A DNA stretch of 64,000 bases. It comes from Cornus controversa (Eukaryota; Streptophyta; Magnoliopsida; Cornales; Cornaceae). Where the stretch lies: NCBI GenBank assembly GCA_026545225.1, contig CM048846.1, positions 83,097,270 through 83,161,269 on the forward strand, read 5' to 3'. Below the pieces are notes generated by a model. The model did not search any database. It saw only the letters and a list, made by a program, of their open reading frames with translations, and was not told the origin of the DNA. The translations under genes were made by a program, and so were the position numbers. Positions 48,991-61,697 of the stretch are shown one piece after another (positions within the stretch are counted from its first letter, which is position 1; the number at the start of each line of letters is the position of its first letter).

Positions 48991-49879
48991 TTGATTTCGA
49001 ATTGGCCCAACCAATTAAGCTAGTTATGATAACTTAAAATTAGAGTTTTTGGGCCCATATTGTATAAAAACTGGGTCCAATTTTGACCAATTTTTTTTTT
49101 ATTTATCATTTTGTTGTAAATGCATTTTGAATGATGTTTAGTATGTCTTAAGTGTGGAAAACATGTTTAGGAACTCGTCTAGAGGTTCTGGAAAGTTTTG
49201 GGAGCGTTTGGGTAAAATTAAGAATTTTGAGTCGGCAGGGCTCGAGACGCGGGTCGGGTTGACCCAGGAATCCAAAAATTTTATGAGAAATATTTATTTT
49301 AGTTTTAAACCAAATAAAATATTTAAAGAGTTAAGAAAGTGATTTTAGAGCCGTAGTCGTTTTTGAAATCGAAAATGAAGGTCGACAAGGTACGTTAAGT
49401 GATTTAAGGGCAAATTAGTAATTTTGCACTTGGTTTATTTTCAATACACATATATGTATATTGCTGGACAGATTTGAGAGGAAAAAGGTCATCTAATGTT
49501 GTCTCTCTCAATCTCTTCACATTCTTCCTTTATATTGGTGGGAGATGAGTGAATTATCCTTCCCCCTAATATTGTGTAATTATACATGTTAGAAGTATTC
49601 ATCTTGTGATATGTGATGAATTGTGCAATTATACCTATAATATATATGAAATGAGAGAATATCTTCTTATGTGGTGTTTTGTATGCATATGTGAGTAATA
49701 TGCACAAATTGAAACATATATGTGACTATATGGGAAATGTGTAGATGAAATGTATGCTAGATTTAAATATAGCATGAATGTACATTGAAGAGCATGAGAG
49801 ATGTATGCTATGTGAAGTATATATGTCTTATGAGCATGTATACATGTATATCGGAGTATTGTCCAAGTGTGACATACAT

Positions 49880-50140
49880 GAGATTTAGAGATGACCAACC
49901 ATGTATTTGAAGTAGCGAAGATATCCGCAATGGGATGATCGTTGGAGATGGTCAATCATACGCCAATTTTTGTGATCGTTAGAGTTGCCCAATCACGAGG
50001 GCAAGGTCAATATATAGCTGTGAATATATGATCGTAGGAGCTACCCAATCATACGAGGATCATCGGAGTTTACCAACACTTTGGTGTCGTCGGAGTTTCC
50101 CAACTCCATATGATCGTCGGAGTTGACCAATCATGTTTAT
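49880..50140 (+). repeat. Degenerate short tandem repeat (gatcgtcggagtt...ccaatca)
   Basis: At least six imperfect units of the form gatcgt(c/t)ggagtt-n-ccaatcat, spaced about 25-60 bases apart, inside the LTR-like region. Confidence 0.65.
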
Positions 50141-50799
50141 GTATCGAATTATGACCAAATAAGATGTAAATATCTTGATGCTTATGTGTTTTAACTGTTA
50201 AGCATGTCGTATGGTTTAAATGCATACTTATTGAATTGCATTTATGAATTATTGAACATGAGAACATTGATATATGTCATGTAGTGTAATGATATCATGG
50301 TTGGATATCATGTACGTTGGTGTCGAGTCGATGCCTAGGTGGGTTGGGGCATTCTTACTAAGCTCATTGCTTTGTTCACCCCTCATCCCCCGAAACTTTT
50401 ACAAATAAGGCGCCAATGACGAATGGGACATGAACATCCAAGTGGAGTTCTTTGTGGCCCTTTAGATTTATTTTTGAATATTGTGTATGTGGCTATCCAT
50501 GTTAACTTATGGCATGTTGATTTTGTTATAATTATAGTCATAGTTGAATTACTAGTATTTTTGGACCATATACATGTAATTCATATGATGACTGTGAACT
50601 TGAAAGATCACACCAATGAAATGTATGAATGAAACTTATGTTTATGAATTAAGGATCAATTTTATGGAATGCATGATGTTTTTCATTTCATTTATGTGGC
50701 AAGGTTATATGGAAGATTCTAGGGTGTTAGAATGAGAATTAGATATGTTTTTTTGACTAACTGTGAAAGTAGCAAGATTTCTGTCGAATATCATTTCAA

Positions 50800-51040
50800 T
50801 CAATCAAAGACCCCTCTTCGATTAATCGAAATGCTTCGATCAAGTGAGCTTTTATTGGAAAATGTTTGATAGAAGTGGGTTAAATTCCAGCAGAATTTTG
50901 ATAGTACTTCGATAGACCACCGATTAATTGAAACTTTCGATCAATCGAAAGACCAAGATCGATTAAGTGAAATACCCTGTTAGATTAAGCAAATGGTATA
51001 TCTCGATTAATTGAAATTTTCAATCCATTGGTATAATTGG
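50800..51040. repeat. Cluster of TCGATTAATCGA-type palindromes
   Basis: Repeated palindromic or near-palindromic motifs: ttcgattaatcgaa (about 50817), tttcgatcaatcgaaa (about 50936), gatcgattaagtgaaa and ctcgattaattgaaa. They lie in the distal part of the LTR-like region. Confidence 0.6.
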
Positions 51041-51243
51041 GATTTGAGGTAGTTCATTAATGTTTGATGGATGGTCTCATCTTCGGGATTCGGACATGGA
51101 GACGGAGTCTCCGGTGATTTGGATCTTGGAATGTGACAACTTAGTATCCGAATAGGATATCAAAGTGAGATTGTTGATGTGAGGTGATGACGTGTGACAT
51201 GATCACCCCTTGGTTTCTAGGAGTCAAAAATTAGGGTGTGATA

Positions 51244-52200
51244 CATTGCCTATTCTCAATTTTGCGAATCTCTTTCTTCTCATCATCAAACACTCAAATT
51301 TATCCTTCTATGGTAAAATTAATTTCATTTTACCTAGAAGCCCTCAACTTTCTCTCTCGATTGGATTACTTTCACTGTTGGATCAAATTCGGGGTACCGG
51401 AGTTGTGTGATCGTGGGTACATATTTTGAAACTTCAAATATTCATCATGCCATGATCAAACCATAAAATTGATGGTTTCATAATTAAATTTAGGTTATTT
51501 TATGCAAAATACCTCAAAACCCCACTCCAATTAGGTTACTTTGACTGTTAAATAAAAGAAGGGGCTTTTGAACCATCCAATCGCGATAAACATTAGAAAA
51601 ATTCTAGAAAATTTTTACATTTTTTTAGATCCTTTCAGCCTTTTAAAGGATCCTAAGCTTCCAAACAACCTTCAAACCTCTCCAGCTCCATTCCAACCTT
51701 AAAACCAACCATCACCTCTTCCAAAATCAACCTTAAATCCTCCATTTAAGACCTAAGAAAAAGAAGAAGATCCCCCTTTTATGGAAGAAGCATCTAATAT
51801 TTGAAGGTCCAAGTTGAAACAAGTAGATCTGATTAAAGGAAATTTCATATTCCTTATTTTTTTTTTATGTAAGAGGGTTTCTAAATCTTCTTCTTCTCTA
51901 CATTCTCCTTTCTTTAGACGCGTCTCTAGGGTTGATTTTTCCTTTTTTTTTTTTTTTCTCTTTTGCATGCATCTCTTTTATCTTCTATACATCCCCCCTT
52001 CTTCACTGCATATTTTTTGGCCTATGTCTTTGTGCTAAGTACCTTTGCCTGCCAATCTAACTACAATAGGCTATAATATTGTATGTCTCACTAATAGGAG
52101 AACCGAAGGAATGCGACACGTGTCGAAACGGACAGAGAGAAAAACACCTCCCTTAACCAACCAATTTTTAAACCCTAGAATGCTCTAGGCATTTTATTCT
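51244..52200. other. Unassigned sequence after the LTR-like end
   Basis: No gene recognised. Low-complexity ct/tt and ga-rich stretches give small incidental frames around 51753-52038. Confidence 0.35.
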
Positions 52201-55130
52201 AAAAAAAATAAATTTTGTTTGCATTCATGTATGAATAATCTAACTATTGAAAAAAAATACAATTACTCAATTTGAGTCATTTGACATGATAAAAAATTTA
52301 TAAAAGAAGGGAAAACTTTACTAAAATTATGTTAAAATCGGTATAGGCTTAACCATTGGCTAAGACCATGATTTTAATAATTTTAGGTCTCATGTAAAAG
52401 ACATATTCTTAGGACATTTGTTATTCTGCCGAAATTCTAACAAAATCCCAAAATTGAGAGTTTTGTGTATTTTTCAAAGGATTTTTATAGTGGTTTTTAA
52501 CAAAATATCATTTCTGGGTTTACATTTTTAATTCTCATGAAAATCCTATCAATTTATTTTTAATTCATATCTTTGCCAAAAAATCGTTAAATTGTCAAAA
52601 ATTGTCAAATTTGTGATTTTTGAAATTTTCAAAAAAAGAATACTGTTTTAATCTAAATTTTAGCACTTTTTTAGCTTTAAAACAATCTGAAAAACATGTT
52701 CTTATCACTCCAAAAATCTCTTTCAATTATGGGTTCAATTAGAATTTTGTCCGAATTGTGATAGTGTTATTGTTTTGTACTTTTTGATTTATTAGGTTAA
52801 TCCACATTTTTAACATCATAATTAACCATTATAGTTTCATTTATCTTCTAAAAAATCACAAAAAAGTTGTTTCAATGCGTGTAGATGTACATATGCTAAG
52901 CAGAGATGTTGCCGAAATCCTTAAAGGGCCCTTTTCGACCAAAATATTTTATTTTTGCAATCTTTTCAAAACCAAATATTTTTTCATACTTTTTAGAAAT
53001 TTTATATTTTATTTTTATTCTAGAAATTGCATTTTCATGTTCCATAAATTTTTCCCCAAAACAAGAAATTTGGCAACATTTTTGTTTAATGTAGTGGACA
53101 TATTTCTACATAGTTTTAACTAATCATTAGGATCATTTTAGGGCATATTCTTACACATATTTGTGCACATCTAGATTCTAGTCACATCATTAAAATATGG
53201 TCGTTAGGTCCCAAGTACATTGACCTAGGTTGGTATTATGTTGAAATTTTGTTAAGAACTTTTCAATGCATCATAATGCACACTTTTCAAAACCTTTGAA
53301 AATCTCTTAAATTCTTCCAAAGTTCTTCAATATTCTTATATCACTTTTACATTCAAAATCATTATTTTTCAAAATGTTCAAGCACCCATTTTTCAAAACA
53401 AAACTCTATCAAAACTAAGATAGGTATCCCTATGTGAAAACATGTCTTTTTTTAATTACATTGGATCTGATTCTTTCCTTTTCAAAGGAAGGATACGTAG
53501 GAAACCTAAGACCGGTTTGATTTCATCAGTGAAACATTTTTGGTTTGTTTCAATTATAGTTAACATTAGTTTGATCTTGTATATCTTACAATAAACACCT
53601 AGGTTATTATTGAGTAGGTTAGTTCATGTTGTTACACAAAAATTAATAATTATGCATTCAAACCAATTACAAAATAAAGAAAACAAGTACGGAAAGTTAG
53701 AGATGATACTAGAAATTTTACGCGAAAATTCTGAGAAGAAAAAAACCACGGGGATGAGGCAGAGGCCTCCAGAGAAACTAATCTACTATTTCGAAGAAAA
53801 GTACAATAGACTCTGTCCCAAACTCACTCTCACTCTCACTCCACTCTGACAAGAACTTGATGTGAAACGCCTCAAGCTTAGTCTTGTGACTTTTTATCCA
53901 ATTGTTGCAGATTTTTGGCTAACATCATAATTCTTCTAGAAGGGTAACTGAAAGAATACAAAAACTCCACAAGTATTTTGTCCCATTCATAGTGATCGTT
54001 TCTCCTTCCTCTTCAGATAAAAACAAGTATTGTAAAGGAACCACCTTTGTTACTCTAATCAAACTGTATATCTTGATATAGACTTCAAAGATCCCATTGA
54101 TCAGATTGAGAAAAGCATCCCAACTTAAACATTTCATGTGTGTGCGCTCTTGAAAATATAAATAGAAGAATAAAAATTTTCTATTAAAAAATATCTCCTC
54201 TGCTTTCTTTCTCTAAAAAGATTTTATGATATGTAATGAAAGTTCCTTGAAAGAATTAATTAGAAAGAAAATATATGAGGGTTTATATAGATAATAATAA
54301 ATAATAAAACCCTAAATTTTTATAAAAAACAAGTTAAAAATCAATAGGAAACAAAGTCCGATGTTTAAGGAAAGTTCAAAGTCAAATCCGGGTCAAAACA
54401 GGACAAATTGCTAGACTAGAAGGATTAGAGTGGTCCAGATCATTCTTGGACCGGTCCAACCTTGTTGAGTCCTTAGTTGAGGTACTGAGACCTCATGGAC
54501 TGGTCCTGCTAAATCTTAGACTAGTCCAGCTGTGTTGGTGATCAATTTTGAGGTCTTGAGAGCTCTTGAACTGGTCCGAGAAAGACTTGAACCAATCTAA
54601 CTTTGAAAAATATGAAAGTGACTCCGAAACTCTATATTTCAAGATCAGAAACAAAGTTTTCAAAACCTATGTGTCCTCACCAACTTATATGGACTAAATG
54701 ATGCTCAAATCATGATCAATGGCGTCTGTGCTCACTTGTAGCTACTTGACTGCTTCGATCAACCAAAGTCTTTGTTGAGGCACTCTTTAAATGATGCATT
54801 GATGAATAACACACTCCTAGATCTCACTCTTCAACTCCATGATCGATTTGAGAAATATGAATGAAATATTACAACTCGATCAATATAGTTTTGACACCGA
54901 ATATTGTCAATTACAAATATATACGTCAAATATATAGGGTGCCTAACGCCTTCTCCATATATAATTAGATTTCCGAATCTATTAATCTAGTTCGTTAGAC
55001 CATATAGATGTCATTTCATATTGCCATTGCAATCATCTCATAATCACACACTTTAGGTGACCTGGCATACCAAAATTTGATGTTAGGTGGTGACTCCATG
55101 TTCTTCAGGCCCTAATACATTTTGCTGCAT
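52200..55130 (+). repeat. Probable Tat/Ogre-type LTR region, split by LTR family X copy D
   Basis: The block ccttttcaaaggaaggatac gtaggaaacctaagaccgg (53475-53515) and, beyond copy D, gggtgcctaacgccttctcc (54937) and ttaggtggtgactcc (55083) are hallmark phrases of plant Tat/Ogre LTR and leader regions. Their order on both sides of copy D suggests one older element interrupted by it. No coding part is present in the window. Confidence 0.4.
53600..54955 (-). repeat. LTR family X, copy D (minus orientation)
   Basis: The minus strand begins tgacgtatatatttgtaatt near 54928 and shares with the other copies gatcatggagttgaag, ttggaccggtccaa (54447-54460), a TATA-like ctatataaaccctcatat (54279), ttacccttctagaag and cttgtcagagtggagtgag. 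The 3' terminus is not clearly recognisable, so it is probably truncated or diverged. Confidence 0.65.
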
Positions 55131-55294
55131 TTAAAGTCTTATTTTTTTCTGAAGCATCTTCATTTACATTGTCTAAAATACATTCTTCATGCAATAGTGT
55201 TGTAGAAAAATTAGGGAGCGAGAGTGTCTTTTCGTCATTCTTTTGTTTTACTGTATGATAAAATTGAAAATTAAGGATTGAAAATTTTATTAGA

Positions 55295-55425
55295 AAGTGT
55301 CATAAGTTTTTTAAATACTAATTGTAAATTGAAAAGTTTAAATGTTGAGTGCTAAGTGTCGAAGTTTTTTAAATACTATGTGTAAATTGAAAAGTTTAAA
55401 TGTTGAGTGCTAAGTGAAGTCTCTC
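55295..55425. repeat. 66-bp tandem duplication
   Basis: The phrase attgaaaagtttaaatgttg with agtgctaagtg occurs twice (about 55328 and 55387), with matching upstream gttttttaaatacta. Confidence 0.75.
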
Positions 55426-55540
55426 ATTTATTAAAATATTATCTTAAATAGAACTTATTCTTTCATATAATAACCAAATTGCATATAAATACTATTAATA
55501 ATTTAATTTATTCACAATTAAGTAGTAATTGAATTACATA

Positions 55541-55648
55541 CAACTAGGCAAGGTTTGAACTCCTTACATCCCTACCTCCCTTAGTTTGTATATACAACTA
55601 GGCAAGGTTTGATCTCCTTACATCCCTACCTCCCTTAGTTTGTGCATG
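55541..55648. repeat. 54-bp tandem duplication
   Basis: Two nearly identical units begin caactaggcaaggtttga at 55541 and 55595 and include ccctacctcccttagtttgt. Confidence 0.85.
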
Positions 55649-56091
55649 CAACACATTTGGCTACAAGGCTCATTGCTCCATTACATCATTCTCCAAAAGA
55701 ATGAAATAATTGTAAGTATTATAATACTGTGTAACCCAATCAAACCCGTTATTAGAAAGAGAGAGTTTTCAATCAATGATCAAAGAAATTATAAAAGAAA
55801 TTAGACTCAATCAATGATCAAATTGTTTAATCTTTGTAGAGCTTTTGCTGAATTTTAGTTTTGTTTTTCCTCTCCAATTAGCAGAATTTTATATTAGGAT
55901 CTAAAATAATTAATATATCTGTCATTATTATTATTTTTCAGGTGTGTGTGATGAAAAAGCTCGAGTGTTCTTAATGCTAGCCTGTGATCCAACAAAAGGC
56001 TAAAATGTTAATTATAACATTTCATATCTTGACCTCAGTTGCATTTCAGCATGGTATCAAATTTTGAGTGCTTCCATTGTTTGCCTTGTAA

Positions 56092-56235
56092 GAGCATTAG
56101 CAATGAGATCGCCAGAGCCCAATCATTGGTTCGCTTGGTGCTTCGTCGGATTGAGCGAAGCTCCAAGCGAACCAAATGCTATCAAATGCATTATTTTATT
56201 AATTTTTTGGGTTTTACTTTTATAGATATTCGTGC

Positions 56236-56266
<31 letters not shown>

Positions 56267-56707
56267 ATCATTTACTTAAATCTCAATAACTTTCACTACA
56301 AATTGAATTTTTTGATGAAACTAATTCTGTTAGAAAGATAATTTCGAGAGCTTTAATTTGAGTACCATATAGACTATTTTTTGACTTAAAACGAAAACAT
56401 TATAATTTTTTCAAGTTAAAAAAGTATAAAAAAATTTAATATAAATATGTATATACATAAAATTTTAAGATTAATTTAATTGTGTAAGATTATTTAATTG
56501 TGTGGGTAATGAAAATTTGGAGAACCTATTGTGGAGTTAAAATTTGGAGATTATGATGTGGTTGGCTAAAATTCAAATTTGGAGAACCTGTTGTAGAGTC
56601 AAAATTCAGAGATCCTGACATAATGATGTGGCTGGCTAAATTGTTGAGGTGGCCAGCTAAAATTCAAATTTGGAGAACCAAATTTGGAGATCCCATAGTG
56701 GATGCTC
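56092..56707. mobile_element. PIF/Harbinger-like MITE
   Basis: The element is 616 bp. It starts GAGCATTAGCAATGAGATC and ends GATCCCATAGTGGATGCTC, which are inverted matches. It is flanked by TAA on both sides (56089-56091 and 56708-56710), the 3-bp target typical of PIF/Harbinger. The right arm contains repeated aaattcaaatttggagaacc and gatgtggctggctaaa phrases. A (TA)n run lies at 56239-56264. No transposase. Confidence 0.75.
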
Positions 56708-57220
56708 TAAGACATTGCTATCAATTTGTGCTATTTTATATGAATGTAAATGGTTTGTCTCGCGTTATTCTTTCGAAAAATAATTTAGAGTTCGAACTCG
56801 GAATGTTTTATGTTAGTGGGGTTAACATCAGTGATATTCACAATGTCATCCAGACATCATTTTTACTTACGTAAAATAAGTTGGAGTTGTCTCGAACATC
56901 ATTATTGAAATTTAATCTCTCTTTTTATTCAGCATATGAGAAATATATCATTACATCAACAATCACTGTTTATGGAGATAACAATCAGATGCATCCACGC
57001 ACACATAATATTTTACAGAGTTTCCCAACTCTAGAGCTACGTTAATGGAGAGAAATTTCACTAGAATTGAGAACAGAATATAAATGTGAAAAACATGTCT
57101 ATCACACACTCTCAGTCTTTTTTTTGACATCTTTCTGAAGTTATATAATTTTTTCTCTCTCCTGATATCGGTCACTGACCCGTACATTTTTCATCTCTCT
57201 TTTTATTTCCCAACCCTACC

Positions 57221-57384
57221 TCTATATATAGTTTCAAACTCATTTCTTGTTGTACAAGAATTACAATTACTAGAGCCCAAGACAACTTGTTGAATAAACT
57301 TCCTCTATATATAGTTTCAAACTCATTTCTTGTTGTACAAGAATTACAATTACTAGAGCCCAAGACAACTTGTTGAATAAACTT
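57221..57384. repeat. 83-bp tandem duplication
   Basis: Two essentially identical units (tctatatatagtttcaaact to gttgaataaactt) start at 57221 and 57304. Almost no divergence, so it is recent. Confidence 0.9.
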
Positions 57385-57591
57385 CTAAAAATACAACTCT
57401 ACGTAGAAACCTAATTATATTAAGAATATGAACAAGAATTCCTAACATCCATATCATGACTCAATTCCAGTAGAAAGCATGTGATGCAAGAACAGAGAGG
57501 TGCGAGAAGAAAGAGACAGGAGGGGAGAAAAAATTACCCAAAAAAAGAAAAGATAGAACTAATACAATGTATCAAAAGATTCAAAACACCA

Positions 57592-57604
57592 CACATACAC
57601 ACAT

Positions 57605-57656
<52 letters not shown>
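57592..57656. repeat. (AC)n(AT)n compound microsatellite
   Basis: A ca run of about 30 bp is followed by a ta run of about 32 bp. Confidence 0.9.
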
Positions 57657-57659
<3 letters not shown>

Positions 57660-57729
57660 AAATCTTAAGCTAAAAATTAGAAATATAAACTTTAAAATTA
57701 AGAAACCTGAAGAAGAAAAATAAATAGAT

Positions 57730-58430
57730 GGTCCTAAAAGAAAAATTAACCATATTTTTGCTTATGTGGCAAGTGATCTCCATTAGAATTTCATCGGAGC
57801 TAACAACGCAAAGTGTTTGTAGAATTATATATATCATTTATGAGTTCTCTAATCTTTAAAATTGTCTCTGTAATTTCACTTTTACATTTGAAATTTTCAA
57901 AATGTTGTGTTTTTCATAACAGACGTTTGCAAGACAACATGGGTTTGAGAATTATGTTCCAACCCATTTTTACTCTTAGAAATTATGTTTAAGAATGCAT
58001 GAATATCATGATATATACGCATGAAAGATAACATTGCACTTGACCAATTCAACTAAGATTTTCTTCTTTCTTCTCTCTCATTCTCTGTTTTGTTAGTCTT
58101 CTGCTCTTTCATTGAATCACTTGATGATGAAATGTTAATTAGTCCCTTCACATTGATTAGTCAGTTAAGTCGTTTTTCTTTCTCCCTCTCTCCACTTCAT
58201 CAATAGGAGCATGTCCCATCCTTTTTCTCTCCCCTCCCTTCTTGTCCAATAAATACCTAATATAACATACATATATACATATGTTAGGAGTTCACCCACC
58301 TACTTTGTTCTGTGGACTCTTCAATGTTGGAGTTTTCAATTTGAGAGGAAAATGAGATACATCTTCATTGTTGGACTTTTTCAATTTGAAAGGAAAATGA
58401 GATACAACTCGGCAACTCTTGGTAACAAAA
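57730..58430. other. Intergenic, no recognised gene
   Basis: AT-rich. A short direct duplication (ttcaatttgagaggaaaatg and ttcaatttgaaaggaaaatg, with agatac) lies at 58337-58405. Confidence 0.4.
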
Positions 58431-58439
58431 AAATTTATT

Positions 58440-59496
58440 AGATGGTAACAGAATACATGGTGGTCGTAACGGGGCAAGCGTTTAAATTATTATATCCAAT
58501 CATTTTATTCATTCAAATCTGATGTTGGATAAAATCCTCTAACATTCTTCTCCATTCGAACTTGCAACGGTCTCGTTGTGGTCGGACCACCCTACTTACC
58601 CTCTCCTCTAACAACGGAAGGACCAGTAATGATAGGGGTGACAATTCGTGTTCCCGTGTTGTGTCAATCTATAAGTATTCTACTAAACAACTCAGCTTTA
58701 ACCCGACCAATTTAATAATAATTTCAGAGACCCTCAATACTAACTAACCCGTTTATTAAACATGTTATCCGTGTCGACTCGTATAACCCATTTAATAAAC
58801 ATGTCCTATAATGGCACGACTTATTTAATAACTTTTTTAATCCGTTTAACTAATATCCTATGAGTTTCTCCATCCCAAAAAATCTCTCTGAAGATCATAT
58901 AAAAAATAAAGTACATATCAATACATATTTTCTAAAATCAAATTATATTATAAATTTTATATCTATATATAAACTCAAAAATATACTAAGATGATTCAAC
59001 AACTGAGAAGACACCATAATAATCTCATCTTTACATTTTATGACTACATCAATCCTGTAAACAAATAAATAGATTACAAACAATTACAATATAAAATCAT
59101 GTATATATTAATAACTCATGTCTTATATAACTATCTATATATAAGTTTGTATAAAATCAAAATATATGAATAGCTCATGTCATAATCATGTCACAGGTTA
59201 GATAGTTTAAACCAAAATCCAACCCAATTTTTGGGTGTCGTATTCGTGTTGCCACATCTTAAACTCAAACTTGCTTAATTAATTTTGTCATCTCTAAGTA
59301 AAGACCCGAACTCGATCTCCACCCAAGTGAGTGGCATCAGAACTAGTACTGAGTCTGGCTCTGATATCAATTATAACAGGTTGGATACTTACGAATGACT
59401 CAAAAGCTTAAACTATTGAGCAATGTTACCTACCCGCCCCATTTATACCCAATCATTTTTTTATCCAAATCTGTTGTGGGACAAAATCCTCTAACA
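58440..59496 (-). mobile_element. TRIM-like miniature LTR retrotransposon with nested hAT-like element
   Basis: On the minus strand a short LTR starts TGTTAGAGGATTTTGTCCCA at 59496 and runs about 130 bp to the phrase aacctgttataa. It is followed at about 59366-59352 by TGATATCAGAGCC, an initiator-Met primer-binding site with one change. The other LTR starts TGTTAGAGGATTTTATCC at 58544, just after the purine tract GGAGAAGAA, and continues through ATGATTGG towards about 58440, where it becomes too diverged to bound. The internal region would be only about 150 bp once the hAT-like element (58633-59296) is removed. It has no coding capacity. Confidence 0.65.
58633..59296. mobile_element. Non-autonomous hAT-like element (copy 2)
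   Basis: Starts TAGGGGTGACAATTCGTG and ends TTTTGTCATCTCTA, inverted matches. The flanking 8-mers AGTAATGA (58625-58632) and AGTAAAGA (59297-59304) match at 7 of 8 positions. Its interior corresponds to that of the element at 1766-2457 in reverse orientation (for example tcagagagatttttaggg there against ccaaaaaatctctctga here). Confidence 0.8.
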
Positions 59497-59504
59497 GAGG
59501 TCCA

Positions 59505-60990
59505 CTACAATCAAAACTCATGTTTAACTCTCTCTCTCTATGTATAGATATTTGTAATATCTTATTCGACTCTTATGAATTTACTTTTTTAATTAGAAAG
59601 TTTTAATTGAATGGAACCATGTAATCTAAAACTATTTAATAATTTCTCGGTCGCTTGGCCCAATGCGAAATATAATAGTTTGATGTGTTATAAGGGATTA
59701 CTATTGATCTCAGCTATTTTATTCAATCGAATCCATTTCCTTCTATCGGGCTATGTTCGGATTTCTTCTACAAAACAGGCCAAAATCCAATCCATATATG
59801 TTGAGCGTACTTGATGGACCAACCCAAAGATTTTATGGGTTAAAATTAGCAAAGACTCAAGGTGTTCAAAATTAATGTATCATAAAGCAACATTAATTTT
59901 GCCCTCTTTGTTTCTAAGTATGTATCTCTTTTGATAACTTCACTTAGAATATAATACAATTGACATTTGAAAATTTAAATTCATAATATAATTCAGCGCT
60001 CCTATTACCTTCATAAAATAAGGAACAATATGAAATAGCACTTAACTTCCCACAAAATAAAATAAAATAAAATGAAATAACACTTATTACACGAAAAGTA
60101 ACAAAATTTACTTGTTTTGAAATATGTTAAAGGAAGCTATGCTTAGAAAGTGCTCATCTCTAGGTGCATAAAATATCTAGTTCGTGTAAGGATATTTGTA
60201 AAATCCATTAAATTCCCTGCGTCATTACACCATTCCAGATCCTCTTTTGTACAAAATGTTGTTCGGTATTTTATTGTATATTCATATTGAGAATACAACA
60301 TTATTATATTAAAAATGCAACATTAATACAAACGTGTTACATCTTTATGTAATTTGTCGGATGAGTGTTCTATTATCGAATTAAATATATTGAATGATTG
60401 TTGCATAAGTGTTACATTCTTGATATGATGTGTTCCATTTTTAATTTAAAATGCAGGTGCAAAGATAGGATTCCTTTTCATCACTGCACACCTTGCAATT
60501 TTGCAATGGGACAAGAAGTTCCATAATTGAATTCAGAAAATGATAGTTAACAGCAATTGCAGCCTTGTTCTAATTGGCTCTAAGCCTGTAACATATGAAA
60601 ATATACTCTCTTGTGATCAAAAGGCTGCAATCGGGTTCAAATCTCAGTTTCAATTATTATTAGAGTATTGAGAGTCACAGTAAAAATTATCACCGAATTA
60701 AAAAAGTGAATCACTCTCATTCATTGGATTGTAAAATTGTCAATCCTACTTGCACTAATCTAAAGATGAGAGTAATTCACTTTCTCAATTCGATTATAAC
60801 TTTCATCTATCATTATTCTTATTATTATTATTGAAATCTTACCTAAACCTAATTAACTCGAGCAACTAACCGTGATTGCCTAGTGGTACTTTTTCACCTC
60901 CCAAATAAAAGGTTAGCACTAGTTCTTATAAAGATAAAATGAGTGTGTTAGTGTATTTCTAGCCGAGGTAATCTATATCTTAGTATAATA
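59505..60990. other. Intergenic, no recognised gene
   Basis: AT-rich. The small plus-strand frame at 59611-59814 has no recognised family. Confidence 0.4.
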
Positions 60991-61000
60991 AGACAAAAAA

Positions 61001-61236
61001 AAGTCAATCTTCAAAAATTATTAAAAAACTAATCTTGTAAATCAAAATGTATTTGTCTATCTATGATTTAAAATAATCCTATCTGATGGTCATGATTAAG
61101 AGTGTATGATAGTATCAAAAAAAGTCAATCTTCAAAAATTATTAAAAAACTAATCTTGTAAATCAAAATGTATTTGTCTATCTATGATTTAAAATAATCC
61201 TATCTGATGGTCATGATTAAGAGTGTATGATAGTAT
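61001..61236. repeat. 121-bp tandem duplication
   Basis: Two practically identical units start aagtcaatcttcaaaaatta at 61001 and 61122 and run through gatggtcatgattaagagtg. Confidence 0.92.
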
Positions 61237-61697
61237 CGTAGGCACGAGCATACACCACTGTGTCTATATATATGTATATATATATCAGCTACTTCAAAAA
61301 AAATCATTTATTTCCATTAAGCTTATACATTTGATAACTATATAGGATGACATTGAAGATGCATCAACCTCAATTGGCGGTGGGGGGTTGTGGGATATAA
61401 AATCAGCTACTTTAAAAAAAATCATTTCTTTTCATTGACGACCTTACACCTATAGGAAACATGATCACACGAAGAAGCATCACTTTCAACCATTTATTAT
61501 TCGAGTTCATAGTTCGGATTCATTGGATTTTATAATTCGGGATGGATTTCGAGTTGTCTAACACGATAATAATTCAAGTCCGGCCTCAAATAAAATTGAA
61601 TTCTTACTTTTCAACTCAAGTTTGAATTGAATTGCAATATATATAGTCCAATTAAGTCCGAAAATTTTAGGGGTTAGTATACTAGATTTGCAGCCCT

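Larger units (their letters stand above)
49000..51243 (+). repeat. Probable Gypsy-type (Tekay/Del-like) LTR sequence
   Basis: The segment at 50325-50420 (gatgcctaggtgggttgggg ... ttactaagctcattgctttg ... ttcacccctca) resembles the conserved middle of plant Tekay-type LTRs. The end (caaaaattagggtgtgata, 51220-51243) resembles their usual ggggtgtgaca terminus. There is no partner LTR or target duplication in view, so it may be a solo or truncated LTR. The left boundary is approximate. Confidence 0.45.

Noticed and set aside
57481-57723. 80-residue frame with THTHTHIYIYIY
   Set aside because: Translation of the (AC)n(AT)n microsatellite.
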